A DNA stretch of 64,000 nucleotides from Magnolia sinica (GCF_029962835.1 NC_080579.1:83097959-83161958), one strand, 5' to 3'. Counted from the stretch's first letter, positions 24,259 through 35,847 are shown. Numbers and translations are program-made. The notes: generated from the sequence alone by a model not told the origin.

Positions 24259-24530
24259 AATGTTATGGTGGGCCTTAAGAATTTTTTTACGATGAAAATC
24301 ATTATCACCAATGTTATTTTTGGTGTGGTTCATTTGAGCTTTGAATATGATTATTTTTTATCTAATGCTCTAAAATGATCTTAAAAAATTGATGAATGTG
24401 GATATAATAAATACAAATTTGTGGGGTTCAAGTAACTTTGATCTCCTTTGAACTAGTCGTACAACTCAGAGCTCGTGGAGCGTCAGTAGATCCCGCGTCC
24501 AAATTCAATTATGCAATGAACGCTCTATTA
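24259..24530. mobile_element. Foldback MITE, right part (family B)
   Basis: Continues the MITE broken at 17132: 'ggtgggccttaagaat', 'atgaaaatcattatcacc', 'aactttgatctcctttgaac', 'acaactcagagctcg'. These phrases match the right halves of the elements at 26835-27400 and 51018-51575. Confidence 0.7.
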
Positions 24531-24609
24531 CGGACTCGGACGTACTACAACTGTTTCAATTAGGGTCTGATTAAGTGAGACCCAGACTCAGCCAAGAGGG
24601 CGCGACTCT

Positions 24610-25010
24610 TATCCTGGGGCCAACATCGATGTATGTATTCTGTGTCCCCGCCACCCATCTGTTTTTCAAAATAATTTTAGGGTAAGAACCCAAAAACTAA
24701 GCAGATATAATTATCATATGGACCATACTATAGGAAACAGTTGTGATTGAATGGCCTACTATTAAAAACTTCCTTAGGCAAACCTTAATGTTTCCATAGT
24801 GCTTATTTGCCATCCCATCTGTAAATAAGGTCAAGAGCATAGATGAAGGATAGAAAAATAAATATCAGCTTAATTCAAAGCTTTTGTAGCTCATTAATGG
24901 TCAATAATCAATGTCTCCTTAAGGTCCACTGATAATTGGATTCGTTTCATTTTTAGTATAATGACCTAAATTGATCTGGAAAAATGCATGGACGGAGTGG
25001 ATACATAATA
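24610..25010. mobile_element. Foldback MITE, degenerate (family A)
   Basis: Family A phrases are present in worn form: 'catcgatgtatgtattctgtg', 'accatactataggaaacag', 'cttaaggtccactgataatt', 'gcatggacggagtggataca'. No coding sequence. Ends approximate. Confidence 0.55.
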
Positions 25011-25097
25011 CATAATCAAGGTAGCCCCAAGCTAAGGGTCGTACAGCATGCTTGCATTTGATCTTGGGCTTCTTCCAATATCCAAACCGGTTATTTG

Positions 25098-25306
25098 TAG
25101 GGTTGTACACGAGCCAAGCTAGCTCGAAAAGCTCGCTCAGCTTGGCTCAATGTAGCTCGGCTTGACTCGACTCAAACGATGAATCAAGGCAAGCCAAACT
25201 TTATATGACCCAACTCGTTTTGAAAACAAACCAAGTTCAAACATAGTAGAGTTTGACTCGACTCGACTCGAACTCGGCTTGGCTCGAAGCTCGATTTCGG
25301 CTCGAC

Positions 25307-25355
<49 letters not shown>

Positions 25356-25817
25356 TACATTATATTATATTTAAAAATTAAAAAAATTAAAACATAAACC
25401 CTATCGTACCCATCCGTCCCTCTCATACAATTTCCCTTACCTAACCCGCCGCACTCGAGCTCCTCTCTCTCTCTCTCTCACAATATCAACAACAAAGTAC
25501 CATCTATGGTTTTATCTAATATTATATATGTGTGTGTGTGTATTATTAATTAAATATTTGATTTAGGGGTTGGGTCAATTGGGTCAGGTTATTGGGTTAA
25601 GTCAGGTGCAGGTTGTGATTTGAGTTAGGTTGGGAGCAAGCTCGACTGGACTCGAACCATTAGCTCGTCTCGAGCTCAACTTGAAAGTTTTGGCAAAAAA
25701 CCCAAGTTTCAACAGTAAGTTGGAGGCAAAGCTCGAGCTGGAGCTTGAACTCGAGAAGAGCACGGACACGCCAAGCCAAGCTTGGCCCACCTGGACTCGG
25801 CTCGATATACAGCCCTA
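25098..25817. mobile_element. hAT-type non-autonomous element
   Basis: Ends are inverted repeats, 'tagggttgtacacgagc' on the left and the complement of 'tagggctgtatatcgagc' on the right. A perfect 8-base duplication, GTTATTTG, flanks it (25090-25097 and 25818-25825). The 8-base duplication and the TAGGG start are hAT hallmarks. The 720-base body is made of 'gactcgactcg' and 'ggctcgag' words plus simple repeats, with no transposase, so it depends on a partner. Confidence 0.92.
25311..25352. repeat. (TA)n microsatellite
   Basis: About twenty TA units inside the hAT element. Short CT and GT runs follow near 25463-25480 and 25530-25541. The short frames across this tract are not genes. Confidence 0.9.
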
Positions 25818-25825
25818 GTTATTTG

Positions 25826-26335
25826 TAAGGTTATGCTTGCATTCTGAAAACGCATATGCTTATAAACTGATGCCCTGCATTTTACTAGCTCTTCTCTCAG
25901 CAAACGCTATCCTTGCCGTCCCTTATTTTCTGTTTCCCTTGTGAAATTCTTTTCCTTTCTCTACCTGAGTTGCAAGAGTCACAAGTAAATCCAGACAACT
26001 CCACTAATGGGACCTCTTGCTCATCTATCATGATACCACAATTTGGACGGTTTAGATTATCGGATGCATGTGTATGGATTGTCAAACTCTGCCAGAGTAT
26101 AATTTTTTTCCTTATTGATTGGAGTGTCCCCATGTCCCCGGTTGGAATGCAACTTTTTTAATCTTTTCCACCGTTGACGGCATAAAAGCTGTAGCGTATA
26201 CTTTTGGACCTAGGTCTTTGTGTTGACTACAATTAGCTATAGCCGTTGAACTAGCGCTTCCTAATTCTACATTACCAAGATGACGCGGTTTGGACGCGGA
26301 TTGCGTACGGACACCGCCAGTAGCCATATTGCTGG
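25826..26335. other. Unassigned spacer
   Basis: I see no gene or known repeat. It separates the hAT element from the next MITE cluster and could be remnant single-copy sequence. Confidence 0.4.
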
Positions 26336-26800
26336 ACGCGGGTTTCCTGCGAAACTTTCGCAGGAAGTTCCTGCGCTGGAAACTAGGTGGGCCACCGTGA
26401 TATTTGTGAGAAATCTATCCGTCCAATCTTTTCTTTTTTTTAGCTCATTTTAGGACTTAAGATCAAAAGTGAATACGATCCAAGACTCAAGCAGCCGTAC
26501 TAAAGGAAAAGATGTGTACAGTGATTTTTACGTGTCATTCATACTGTTCATTGCGTCGTTCCTACTGAGATGAACTCAGAACATAAATATTATCCCGAAT
26601 CAAAACTTTCGTGGCCCACAAATATTTCAATTGTGGACGTTCAATCCTCTCATTTTCAGCTCACTTGAGTATTAGATTCAGCTCATTTTTAACTTAACAA
26701 GGTAAAATAACCTCACAAAATGAATGGGCAAGTGGATTTCTCGCACACATTACGGTGGCCCCACCTAGGTTTCCGGACAGAACTTTCATGCAAAAGCCTT
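26336..26800. mobile_element. Foldback MITE (family C)
   Basis: The left block 'ggaaactaggtgggccac' with 'gagaaatctatccgtcc' has an inverted partner on the right: 'ggcaagtggatttctcgc', then 'ggccccacctaggtttcc'. A hairpin 'cctgcgaaactttcgcagg' stands at its left edge. No coding sequence. Confidence 0.7.
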
Positions 26801-26834
26801 TAGCAGTGTCCCATGTCGCTGCTCGACGGTGCTT

Positions 26835-27400
26835 TGTGAGGAAGCGGATTGGCTGGAGTACCACACACCACCGATCTTACTAGTGTGCTAACGTCACCGA
26901 GTTATGTAAGTCCTGAGGTATGTATTATATACGACCGTCCTTGCATTTGGTAGATATTGTCTTAAGACTCGCCAAAAAAAAAAAAAATAATAAGACAGAT
27001 TCAAGATAAGTGGATGACACTGCAAAAAGCTGCAGAGGATTGAATGTATACCGTTCACATGGAGTTCATGCAAGTTTTGGACCAATGATATTTATTTTCC
27101 CTTTTCATCCGGTATGTGTGGCCTTATAAAAATATTTGGAAGGAAAATAAACATTATGGTGGGCCCTGCCAATATTTCCAAGGAAAGAATTATAGTCTCA
27201 CTCATATTTGTAGAGTGGTCCACTTAAGTTTTGGATATAAATCAATTCTAAGTTGATGACCTAAAATGAGCTGGCAAAATGAATTTACGGCGTATACAAT
27301 AAATACTTCATTTTAAGTGTCATGTAACTTTAATCTCCTTTGAACCGTTTGAACAACTCGGAGCTCGAGGAGCGGCAGGGCTCTTCTTTCTAGACACGTA
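26835..27400. mobile_element. Foldback MITE (family B)
   Basis: Starts 'gcggattggctggagtacc' and ends with 'ctcctttgaaccgtttgaac' and 'ggagctcgaggagcg'. The same end phrases occur in the copies at 16840/24259 and 51018. No reading frame is conserved among the three. Confidence 0.7.
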
Positions 27401-27485
27401 CCCAAATCAGCCAGATTCGTGTTGGATGGTAAACCAGCCAATCCGCTCGGGCTACGCGAGCGTCGCATTAATTTGTGTTTTATCT

Positions 27486-28012
27486 GGAAACCGATTGGCT
27501 ACTACCCCTGCCACCGGCCCCGTGGCTGGTGGTCAGTGCTCTGTGGGCCCCATCATGATGTATATGTTTCATCTATTCTGTTCATCTATTTTTACGGATC
27601 ATTTTATGGCTTGATCCTAAAAAATGAGAGGGATATAAATCTCAGGTGGACCACACCACATGAAAACAATAGTGATTGGATATCCACCATTAAAATCCTC
27701 CTAAGGCCCACGGTATTGTTTATTTGACATCCAATTTGTTGATTAGGTCATACAGGCCCAGATGAAGAGCAAAAACAAAAATCAGCTTGGTCCACAACTT
27801 TTATGACTCCCAAAATGTTTTTAATGGTCAACCCTCATTCAACACTGTTTCCTGTAATGTGGTCCACTTGAGATTTGGATATACCTCATTCTTGGACTCA
27901 TACTGCAAAAATGATCTCTAAGAATAGATGGATGGCTTGGATGAAACACATACATCATGGTGGAGCCCACATAGCACCAACCACCTTAGGGGGCAGTAGC
28001 CAATCCGTTTCC
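27486..28012. mobile_element. Foldback MITE, whole (family A)
   Basis: Long imperfect inverted repeats: the left end 'ggaaaccgattggctact' pairs with 'agtagccaatccgtttcc' on the right. Inside them 'gtgggccccatcatgatg' pairs with 'catcatggtggagcccac'. Middle phrases such as 'tggaccacaccacatgaaaa' and 'atccaatttgttgattagg' are shared with the other A copies. About 527 bases, no coding sequence. The superfamily is undetermined because no clear target duplication is visible. Confidence 0.8.
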
Positions 28013-28049
28013 GTTGAATACATGTCTAACATTCATTTTGGATCAATAT

Positions 28050-28385
28050 TTTAGGGTATAGATTCAAATCTAAGATGGAGAATACCACTGAAAAATAATA
28101 GTTATTAAATTTCCCACCATTAAAACCTTCCTACAGTCCACTATAATATTTATTTGACATCTAGTCTGTTGATTAGGTCACAAAGATCAGGAAGAGGGGA
28201 CTATATTAATATCAGTTTATTCAAAACTTTGTTTGGTGCCATAAAGCTTTTAAGGGTGAGAGTTCAACTGCCCTTCTTTCTTGTGATGTGACATGAGATT
28301 TTGATACGTACCATTTTTGGGCCGATCCGGAAAAATTGACGGAAGGAGTGAGTAAAACACGTACATTATACGTCATGGCACCGAC
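28050..28385. mobile_element. Foldback MITE, partial (family A)
   Basis: Only the middle and right half are present ('ttcccaccattaaaacctt', 'tgttgattaggtcacaaag', 'gagtaaaacacgtacatta'). It may have been cut by the neighbouring copy. Confidence 0.55.
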
Positions 28386-28885
28386 CAGTACCGACTTGCT
28401 AGTGGCAGCGTCGGCAGGGAATCAGAACTTACGTGGCTACCGGTTGGTGCTATTTAGGCCCCACCATGATATATGTGTTTTATCCTTGCCATCCATCCAT
28501 TTTTCTGCTTATTTTAAGGCATGAGTCTAAAAAAATACGGCCAATATAAATCTTACCAAGAATTAAAAACTTCCTTAGTCCTTACTGTAATGTTTATTTG
28601 CCATCTAACCGCTGGATGAAGGGTAAACACAAATATCATTCAGATCCAAAAGCTTTTGTGACCATCAGTAATTTTTTAATGGTGGGCTTTCAATCACTGT
28701 TTTTTGGTGTGATGTGGTCCACCTGATATTTGGATCTGCATCATTTTTGACCCATGGCATGAATTGAGCTATCAAAACTGATGAACGGCGTGGATAGATT
28801 ACATAGATCATGTGGGCGTATGGTGAACCGACTAGCACCGACGTCGGCACTAGCAGGGTCAGTGTGCAATCCGCGCCCGTCACGT
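28386..28885. mobile_element. Foldback MITE (family A)
   Basis: The left arm 'ggttggtgctatttaggc' followed by 'ccaccatgatatatgtg' faces an inverted right arm with 'gcgtggatagattacat' and 'ccgactagcaccgacg'. No coding sequence. Confidence 0.65.
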
Positions 28886-28889
28886 ACAC

Positions 28890-30518
28890 GACTCCCGCTT
28901 GGCCTCTTTTTAGGATCCCCGTTACGTCGGTGTCCTTGACAGAAACGGATGACTATTTGTATGCGATCTAGTTTTTTAAGCGTTACCCATGTCGTTGTCT
29001 TCGAGGACGTTCGATCATGTGGATCAAATTCACAATGTTATGGTCATATGACCGTTAGATCATGTGGGTAGAATTCACATGTGGTTTTAATCTAAGGGAT
29101 GAAATTTCAATGAGCTATGATAGTAAATGGTAGGTCCTACCCAAAGAGTAAAGAATATCTTTAAAAAAAAATAAGCTATAGATGTCATAGATGGAGTGAG
29201 GTGAAAAGGATAATGTTAAATAATCGAAATATATAAAGTATTTTGATTTTACCTAAAATAGTAAACAGAACAATCTTATTTCACGAATATCTTTAAAATC
29301 AATATTTCAAACTAGTTAGAGAAGATAAAATAAATACAACACCGACTTCTAATTTTAGTTTTAACAATCTTATATAGTTCCTTATAATTTTCACAGGCTC
29401 ACTATAATAAAATATATTTTATGATTTTTACAGGATATCACAAATAAAAACTCAATTTGTGATTTTCACGGGCTATCACAAATTGTACCCATTGAAATTT
29501 TCACAGAATATCTCAGAAAATCCTAAATGAAATAAAATAATAAAATATCTATATTCAAATGTATATTTGAAGATGCGGTTGAAGCTTGTGGCAGAAAATC
29601 TTCTTTCTTAAATGTGAACGAGGCAGCATTCGCTTAGCCAAAAAGAGTATATGGTTTTAAAGTATTTTAGAAAATAAAAAAATAAAAAATCCTACTGTTA
29701 TAGATTTAATTCTCTTAATTCTCAAGTAGAATATATACTACTCTTTAGAATATGATTGAGATTAAATTGAAAAAGGGAATTGAATAAACATAAACTAAAT
29801 TTATAAATACTGCACAAGCTTGACGAGGATCTAACCTTCTCTCACACTTATGAAAGGTTTGAAATGATTTTTTGTTGTAATTTGGAATAAGAGAAGACCT
29901 GATCTATTTATAACTAAATGGTTTGAAAATTCAGTTACCCTAAGAGTAGGTTCAGTTGGCTGGATTCTACCGAATTCATTTTAATGGTTATTGAATTGCG
30001 CGAGATAAAATTTATATAAAATTCGGCTAGCTAAAGTCTCCGTTCAGTTGTCTGAATTTTTGCAAAAATAAAAAATTTACATTGTTAGAATTTAACCCGA
30101 ATTTCACTTTGCTAACCGAACTTAAAATTAGGCTAGCTGAATTTTTAACAAATTTTGAATTTTAACTCGAACTTGAACTTATATTAACCAAAGAAGTTAG
30201 ACCGGTCGAAACAAAAATTAGGCTAGCCAAACTCTAGAACAAATATACCAAAAATAATCCCGAATAAATGATTTTTGAAAGCACCTAATCTAAGGTTTTT
30301 TTAGAGTTATATCACCTATTAGTGAGTAAATATAGATATTATCTATTTATAATAATCTTGAAGCCTAGCAACGTCTTCTTGAAATGATAAGTTGATCTTC
30401 AGCTGATATTCAATTATGTAGAATACTTACGAACTGACCGTACTTAGGATCTGACCAATATCATTGTTTATCTTTATCTTTTAAAATTTGACAACCTTAT
30501 GTATGCTAATATAAGTAC
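28890..30518. other. AT-rich, no recognised gene
   Basis: A long AT-rich stretch. Near 29370-29520 the phrase 'gattt..acagg.tatcaca' recurs several times, and near 29930-30240 words such as 'ggctagctgaa' and 'ttcagttg.ctgaatt' recur, which suggests old repeats. I recognise no protein domain or RNA. Confidence 0.45.
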
Positions 30519-30521
30519 TTA

Positions 30522-31194
30522 GGGCCTGTTTGGGAGCGTGGATTTGGAACCCCCTGGATTCGCAACCCCCAGGATTGGAAACCCCCTGGATTGGCAATCC
30601 TCTCGGTGTGTTTGGTACCCTTGAGTGTGAATAACTTTAATTGAAAAATACCCATACATGGTATATTCACGGGGGTTTGAATTTAATTACTAAATCAACT
30701 TTAATATCCCCAATTAGTGAGATATATAATTTTTGACACTATGGTTGTGATAAGCCCACTAAAATATATGTTTTGTCTAAAAGTGATGAAATTCCAAGTC
30801 TTAGATGGACCGCAAGCACAAGATCATGTCTGAGTGACTAACCAACGATTTTTAATCGTTGATTGATATGGACAATATTTGGACGGTGCTGGACAATATT
30901 TGGACGGTGCTGATCTACATGAACAATGTTTGGACGGTGCTGATCATCGTTAGTGGGCCATGTGCCCAGTAGAATGATAGTGTACAGTGACATACATTTA
31001 TACATGCAACTATTCAAATGATTTTAGGTGTAATCCAAGCTCTCACCTTGGATTACAAACCCCCTCAAAGAGGGGATTGGAAACCCCCTGGATTGGCAAT
31101 CCTCGGTTGCTTTATGCTGCCAAACAACCATGGGGATTTGAAACCCCCTCTAATCCTCTCCAATCCCCTCCAATCCAAGGTGCCAAACGACCCC
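30522..31194 (+). mobile_element. PIF/Harbinger-type (Tourist-like) non-autonomous element
   Basis: Starts 'gggcctgtttggga' and ends with the complement of 'ggggtcgtttggca', flanked by a 3-base TTA duplication (30519-30521 and 31195-31197). The GGSC...GTTTGG ends and the TWA target are Tourist/Harbinger hallmarks. Subterminal words 'aaccccctggattgg' and 'tccaatcccctcc' repeat inside. It has no transposase. A second copy in the opposite orientation lies at 48600-49234. Confidence 0.85.
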
Positions 31195-31197
31195 TTA

Positions 31198-32638
31198 TAA
31201 TCTTATCAAAGTAAGCTTCCATGCGTTCGATTTCAAACTAAGGGCATGAGGTTTCCATGATCTCTCACTACATAGGAACCGCAGCCCATGCTTTACTTTT
31301 TGATAGTCTTGATTACATGTTGCTCGGGCATAGTCCCTGGATAGTGCATCCAAACCGTCCAAATCATGATTAGGGTTACGACGAGATGTAACCCGAGAAT
31401 CATGTTCAATAAATGGACAGACACTTATTCTTTTCGACCATCTTTCTCGATCTAGATTCTGCACTGCATTGATTCTTTACACCCGTCCGATCAGTATGAT
31501 TTTTTCTTTTTTATTACACCCTATCTTGAGTAGGCCCATGATTCGAACGTTATGGATTGGGATTCACGTGTTACTATTCCAGACTAACATGGTGTTTTAT
31601 TTGGAAAAACGAACCAGTTCTCCCAAAGCATGCAGTATGGGTTATTATTTCGATCCTAATTCAAGTGGGTCAGTCCATTAAATCAATCCGGACCGTTCAA
31701 AGTGTGCATGTCACCTTACCGGATTCAACGAGCAAAAATAACACCAGCCGTACGATTCTAACCCTGCTAATCACGTCCTACAAAATGACAGCTAAGAAAC
31801 TTTCATTAAAAATCTAGATCTGTTCAACAATTCAAACCAGCCATTTGGCGGGGCCCATAACAAAGTACTTATGGTTCCAAGCAACCGCTTGGATCAGATG
31901 ATCCAATCCACTTGATCAAAGCCTTAGAAAACGAAAGGCTATGAAAAAGCACTCTGAGTCTTGGGTGCATGGGCCCATGTACTGTGGTCAAAACCTAGTG
32001 GACGGTCCAGATCTATTGATTGGACTGTCCACATGTCCCCATGCTAGTTGGAGCACAGTATCTTTAGGGGGACAAAAGGTGGTGGGATTTAAAGTACCGA
32101 AAGTTCCAGGAAGCTTCCTGCTTCGACTAAAATAGTACGAGAATCGCGAATTCTAATTACTAGTGGCGTGATTTAGTGAGAGTTTTCAATACCGTTAATT
32201 TGTTGAGAAAAACATGTAATACTCTGGCGGTGCGGTGGATGATACACAGCCACTTAAAAATGGTAAACCAGCCATACAAATGAGTCAAATTCAACTATCC
32301 AAATCATAACAAAAAAGATAAGGAAAAAAAAAAAAAAAAAACACGAAGCTTATTTAATTATCTGCTTATCAGGTCTGTGGACATTTAGTGGATGGTTGAG
32401 GGATCGAACATAGATTGAGTATTTTGCATTTATGAGACATTCATCCCTGTCCAATTTCATCGGTTGAATTTAGATGACCTACCATTTCCAAAATAATGCA
32501 TGATTTGGTGGGTGGTCAGGATCATCCAGTCAATTCCATTTTCAGCCTATGCTCTAAAGTCTAACAAATTGGATGGTCTATGTTCTCACGAATCCATACC
32601 CACCAAAAGAAGGCTTACAAAAGCTGATAGTACGCAGA
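31198..32638. other. Unassigned, no recognised gene
   Basis: The longest open frames here are under 100 codons, overlap on both strands and match nothing I know. A poly-A run lies near 32324-32341. The sequence is less repeat-like than its surroundings and may be old single-copy DNA. Confidence 0.4.
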
Positions 32639-32644
32639 CGCTGC

Positions 32645-33122
32645 CAGTAGAGACTTGCGGCTGGACGGTGACATGTGGGCCCACCATGATATATGTGTTT
32701 TATCCACACCGTCCATCCATTTTCTCAGCTAATTCTAGGGAAGAGCCATAAAAATGAGGTAGATCCAAACCTCATGTGGACCACATCACAGGAAATTAAT
32801 AGTTGTGATTGAATGTCAACCATTAAAATCTTCACGGGGCTACAAAAGTTTTGGGTCAAGATGATATTTACGTTTTCTCTCATCTAGGTCTGTCTGACCT
32901 AATCATACAGGTTGGATGGGAAATAAACATTACAGCCACCTTAGGAAGTTTTTAATGGAGAGCATTCAATCACCACTGTTTAGTGTGGTGTGGTCCACTT
33001 GAAATTTGAATCCGCCTCATTTTTTGGCTCATACCCTAAAATAGTGATCCAAACTGGATGGACAGTGTGGATAAAAACATACATCATTTTGGAGTCCACC
33101 GAGCACCGTCCAGTAGCGAGGT
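32645..33122. mobile_element. Foldback MITE, whole (family A)
   Basis: The left arm 'ctggacggtgacatgtgg' with 'tatgtgttttatccacacc' has its inverted match at the right: 'gtgtggataaaaacatac' and 'gagcaccgtccagtagcg'. Middle phrases include 'tggaccacatcacagg' and its inverted form 'gtgtggtccacttg'. About 478 bases, no coding sequence. Confidence 0.75.
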
Positions 33123-33424
33123 CCCTTCTTGTGTCCATGTATGTGCCATGATTACTCTGCAAAATATAGGATTCACACAAAAGATCCTATCCGTTCATTT
33201 TTTGGAGACAAAATGACAGAATTATCAACGGCCTATTGGCAACTTTATTTTTTCATGGCTAGGATTATCTTTAGTAAAACAGATGATGTTCCGCGGCCTC
33301 TCAAAGTCTCTCTACGTATAAATTCCAAACCATGTTTAGAGCTACTCCAACGGCATTTCAGAATCTCATTATAACGATTCACATTAAGATTTGGATTCGG
33401 ATTGTGTAGTGTATAGAACACCGC

Positions 33425-33935
33425 ATCCATCGTAACACTGTATACCTGCAAAACTCCGTGGGCCCCTTTATAATGTAAGTATTTTATCTATGCCGTCCAT
33501 CCATTTTTCTAGATCATTTTAGTTAAAAGCACAAAAATTAGGCAGATCCAAAGCTCAAGTGGACCACACCATGAGAAGCCGCGGGGATAATGATGAACAC
33601 CGTTAAAACCGTCCTAGGGCCCACCATAATATTTATTTTCCATCCAACCCGTTCAAAAAGTCACAAAAACATGAAAAAAGGGAAAAACAAATGTCAGCTT
33701 GGTCCAAAACTTCCATGGCCTCCAAGAATTTCTCAATGATGGGGTGTTCATTCCCCACTGTTTCCTATGGTGTGGCCCACTTGAGCTTTGGATCTACCTC
33801 ATTTTTGTACTCTTGCCCTAAAATGGTCTAGAAAATAGATGGAAAAGCGTGGATAAAACGCATACATCTTGATAGGTCCCACATAGTTTTGCCACGTGTA
33901 AACAGTACCGACCTCGGTCGCTAGTTCTATCCTAC
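33425..33935. mobile_element. Foldback MITE (family A)
   Basis: The arms carry 'tatgccgtccatccattt' on the left and 'gcgtggataaaacgcatac' on the right. The two 'tggaccacaccatgag' and 'ctatggtgtggcccactt' words face each other around the centre. Ends approximate. Confidence 0.7.
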
Positions 33936-33979
33936 GAAGGATTCTTGTTACGATTCTCCCTCTCGGGAGCGGATTAGGT

Positions 33980-34521
33980 GCCGCCCCAGCCCCATACAAG
34001 ATGGTGCGGCCATTATTCCGGGCCCACCTTGATGTACGTATTCAATATCCACGCTGGCCCTCCAATTTTATTTTTTATTTTTTTTTTAACATCATTTTAA
34101 GGACATAAGCCCAAAAATGAGACAGATTCAGATCTCAGGTGAAACGTATCAAAAGAAATAGTTCTGATTAACCATTTTTAAACTGATAATGGGACACAAT
34201 TTTTGGATGAATCTGATATATGGTTTTTTTTTTTTTTTCTCTCTCTCTTCATGTAGGTTTATGTGACCATATCAACAGGTTGGATGGCAAATAAACATTA
34301 AGGAAACATTACTTTAGCCTAGGAATTTTTTTAACGGTTATACGTTCAATCATTACTGTTTCCGATAGTGTGGTCCACTTGAGATTTAGATCTACTATAT
34401 TTTTTGGGCTCATGCTCTAAAATGATTGCAAAAACGTATATACGACGTGGATATGAAATACATACATCACGGTGGACCCCACAGTAAGTGCCGCACCGTC
34501 TATGGTGAGGCTGGGACCGCA
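33980..34521. mobile_element. Foldback MITE (family A), upstream of the EF-hand gene
   Basis: The terminal arms match well as inverted copies: 'gccgccccagccccatac' on the left against the complement of 'gaggctgggaccgc' on the right. Inside them 'gggcccaccttgatgtac' faces 'catcacggtggacccc'. Its right end is 226 bases before the start codon of the calmodulin-like gene, so it may lie in that gene's promoter. Confidence 0.75.
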
Positions 34522-34588
34522 TATACTAGGATCCTCCCTCTCTACCATGCTCTACCACAATTTTCTAAGTCATCTCTCTAGTTTTTTC

Positions 34589-34747
34589 TTTAAAAACATT
34601 CTATTTTCCCTCTAGTGGTTGCATTTGCATACGAAAGAAAACCCAATCTCCCTCTCAAAGAACCACATCAAAACTTCTTTATTTCTGTCCTTTTTCCTCC
34701 AAAAGAAATCCAAAGCTCTCTCTCTCTCTCTCTCTAAAATCCAAGAC
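34589..34747 (+). promoter_or_regulatory. Likely core promoter and 5' leader of the EF-hand gene
   Basis: A weak TATA-like 'tttaaaaa' lies at 34589. The leader holds a CT run (34715-34735), common in plant 5' leaders, and no ATG before the chosen start. The placement is an inference. Confidence 0.4.
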
Positions 34748-35347
34748 ATGGGTATTGGATCTTTCTTCACGAAAGGCCTAAAGAAGTCCAAACCCGCCCT
34801 GAATTCTCCCCACGAGACCACGAATCCAACATCTAACAACCCAGCGTCCAACAACCCTACCTTCACTCCTCATCGATTGAAAAGAACGCACCTCGATGAG
34901 CTCCAAGACGTCTTCCGTAAGTTCGACGCCAATGGCGACGGAAAGATATCATCGACAGAACTCGGCTCGATCATGGCCAGCTTAGGCCACCCAGCATCCG
35001 AAGAAGAATTGCACTCGATGATCGGAGAGGCTGATTCGGACGGTGATGGTTTCATTGATTTGAATGAATTTATTGAGCTCAATATCAACGGCGTGGATGC
35101 AACGAAGATCGTTGAAGACTTGACCCATGCATTCATGATCTTTGATGTCGATGGGAACGGGTCCATCTCGCCGAAAGAATTGCAGAAGGTGTTGAGGAGT
35201 CTGGGAGATGATTGTACGGTTGATGATTGCAAGAAGATGATTAGTGGCGTGGACCGTAACGGGGATGGGTTGATTGATTTCGAAGAATTCAAGATCATGA
35301 TGACACAATCTCTGCCGTTCAAGTTGCAGAGGGAGATCGAAGGGTGA
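34748..35347 (+). CDS. Calmodulin-like protein with four EF-hands (CML23-26 type)
   Basis: A complete 199-residue, single-exon frame. Four canonical 12-residue calcium loops lie at residues 60-71, 96-107, 133-144 and 169-180. Each begins with Asp and ends with Glu in the key positions ('DANGDGKISSTE', 'DSDGDGFIDLNE', 'DVDGNGSISPKE', 'DRNGDGLIDFEE'), so all four sites look able to bind calcium. The first 45 residues are a variable Ser/Asn/Pro/Lys-rich extension, and the loops plus phrases such as 'LRSLGDDCTVDDCKKMI' resemble plant CML23-26. Such proteins sense cytosolic calcium and change partner binding; the target is unknown. The start at 34748 is the first in-frame ATG and has G at -3 and G at +4. 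The frame is open upstream to 34619 but without an ATG. No lipid-attachment motif is clear. Its clean frame contrasts with the fossils around it. Confidence 0.93.
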   Translation: MGIGSFFTKGLKKSKPALNSPHETTNPTSNNPASNNPTFTPHRLKRTHLDELQDVFRKFDANGDGKISSTELGSIMASLGHPASEEELHSMIGEADSDGDGFIDLNEFIELNINGVDATKIVEDLTHAFMIFDVDGNGSISPKELQKVLRSLGDDCTVDDCKKMISGVDRNGDGLIDFEEFKIMMTQSLPFKLQREIEG

Positions 35348-35845
35348 GATTTCATCTGTTTCTTTTCCTTCTTTCACTAAGTGGTTTTGAATTGGGATTT
35401 TGAGAAATGTATATATTTTTAATTTCTTTTTTCTTTTTCTTGATGAAATCAAGATTTTATGGGTGGGTTAATTCATTTTTATTTTTTATCTTTGTGTGAA
35501 GGAATTGAGAGATGCAAGAGATTTGTTAATTTTAAATTAGATTTTTTTAGATGGTGTTTTCTGTATTGGGTTTTGGGTTTATGGACCATACATCCAGTGG
35601 GCCGGTCCCACTCTTTAGTGGTAGTAGTCCATTGTAGTGGATGATCTGAGCCGTTTGATGGATTATTCGAATTACCAGTCGAATGGTTGGGATTATTCAA
35701 TTGGTTCGGTTTGGGGCCCTGGCTGGTAAGTCGCAACAGTTGAACGATTCTGATGATTGCTCAGGTAACAAATGCGCAGTGGGACAGTGCGGTGTACCAA
35801 TTCATGGTCTTGCCTCTTTGACGACTTTTTTTCTTTTTTCTTCTA
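35348..35845. other. 3' flank of the EF-hand gene, no other gene seen
   Basis: AT-rich just after the stop, as expected of a 3' untranslated region, then unassigned sequence up to the next MITE. I cannot fix the poly-A site. Confidence 0.5.
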
Positions 35846-35847
35846 CC

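Noticed and set aside
25311-25352. (TA)n run considered as an origin or recombination site
   Set aside because: A simple microsatellite inside a hAT element, with no other support.
34619-34747. N-terminal extension of the EF-hand gene by 43 codons
   Set aside because: The frame is open but has no ATG (the first codon is TTG) and is partly a CT repeat. The ATG at 34748 has a strong context.
34870-35452. Minus-strand frames of 161 and 156 codons opposite the EF-hand gene
   Set aside because: Shadows of the real gene; codon pattern and domains belong to the plus strand.
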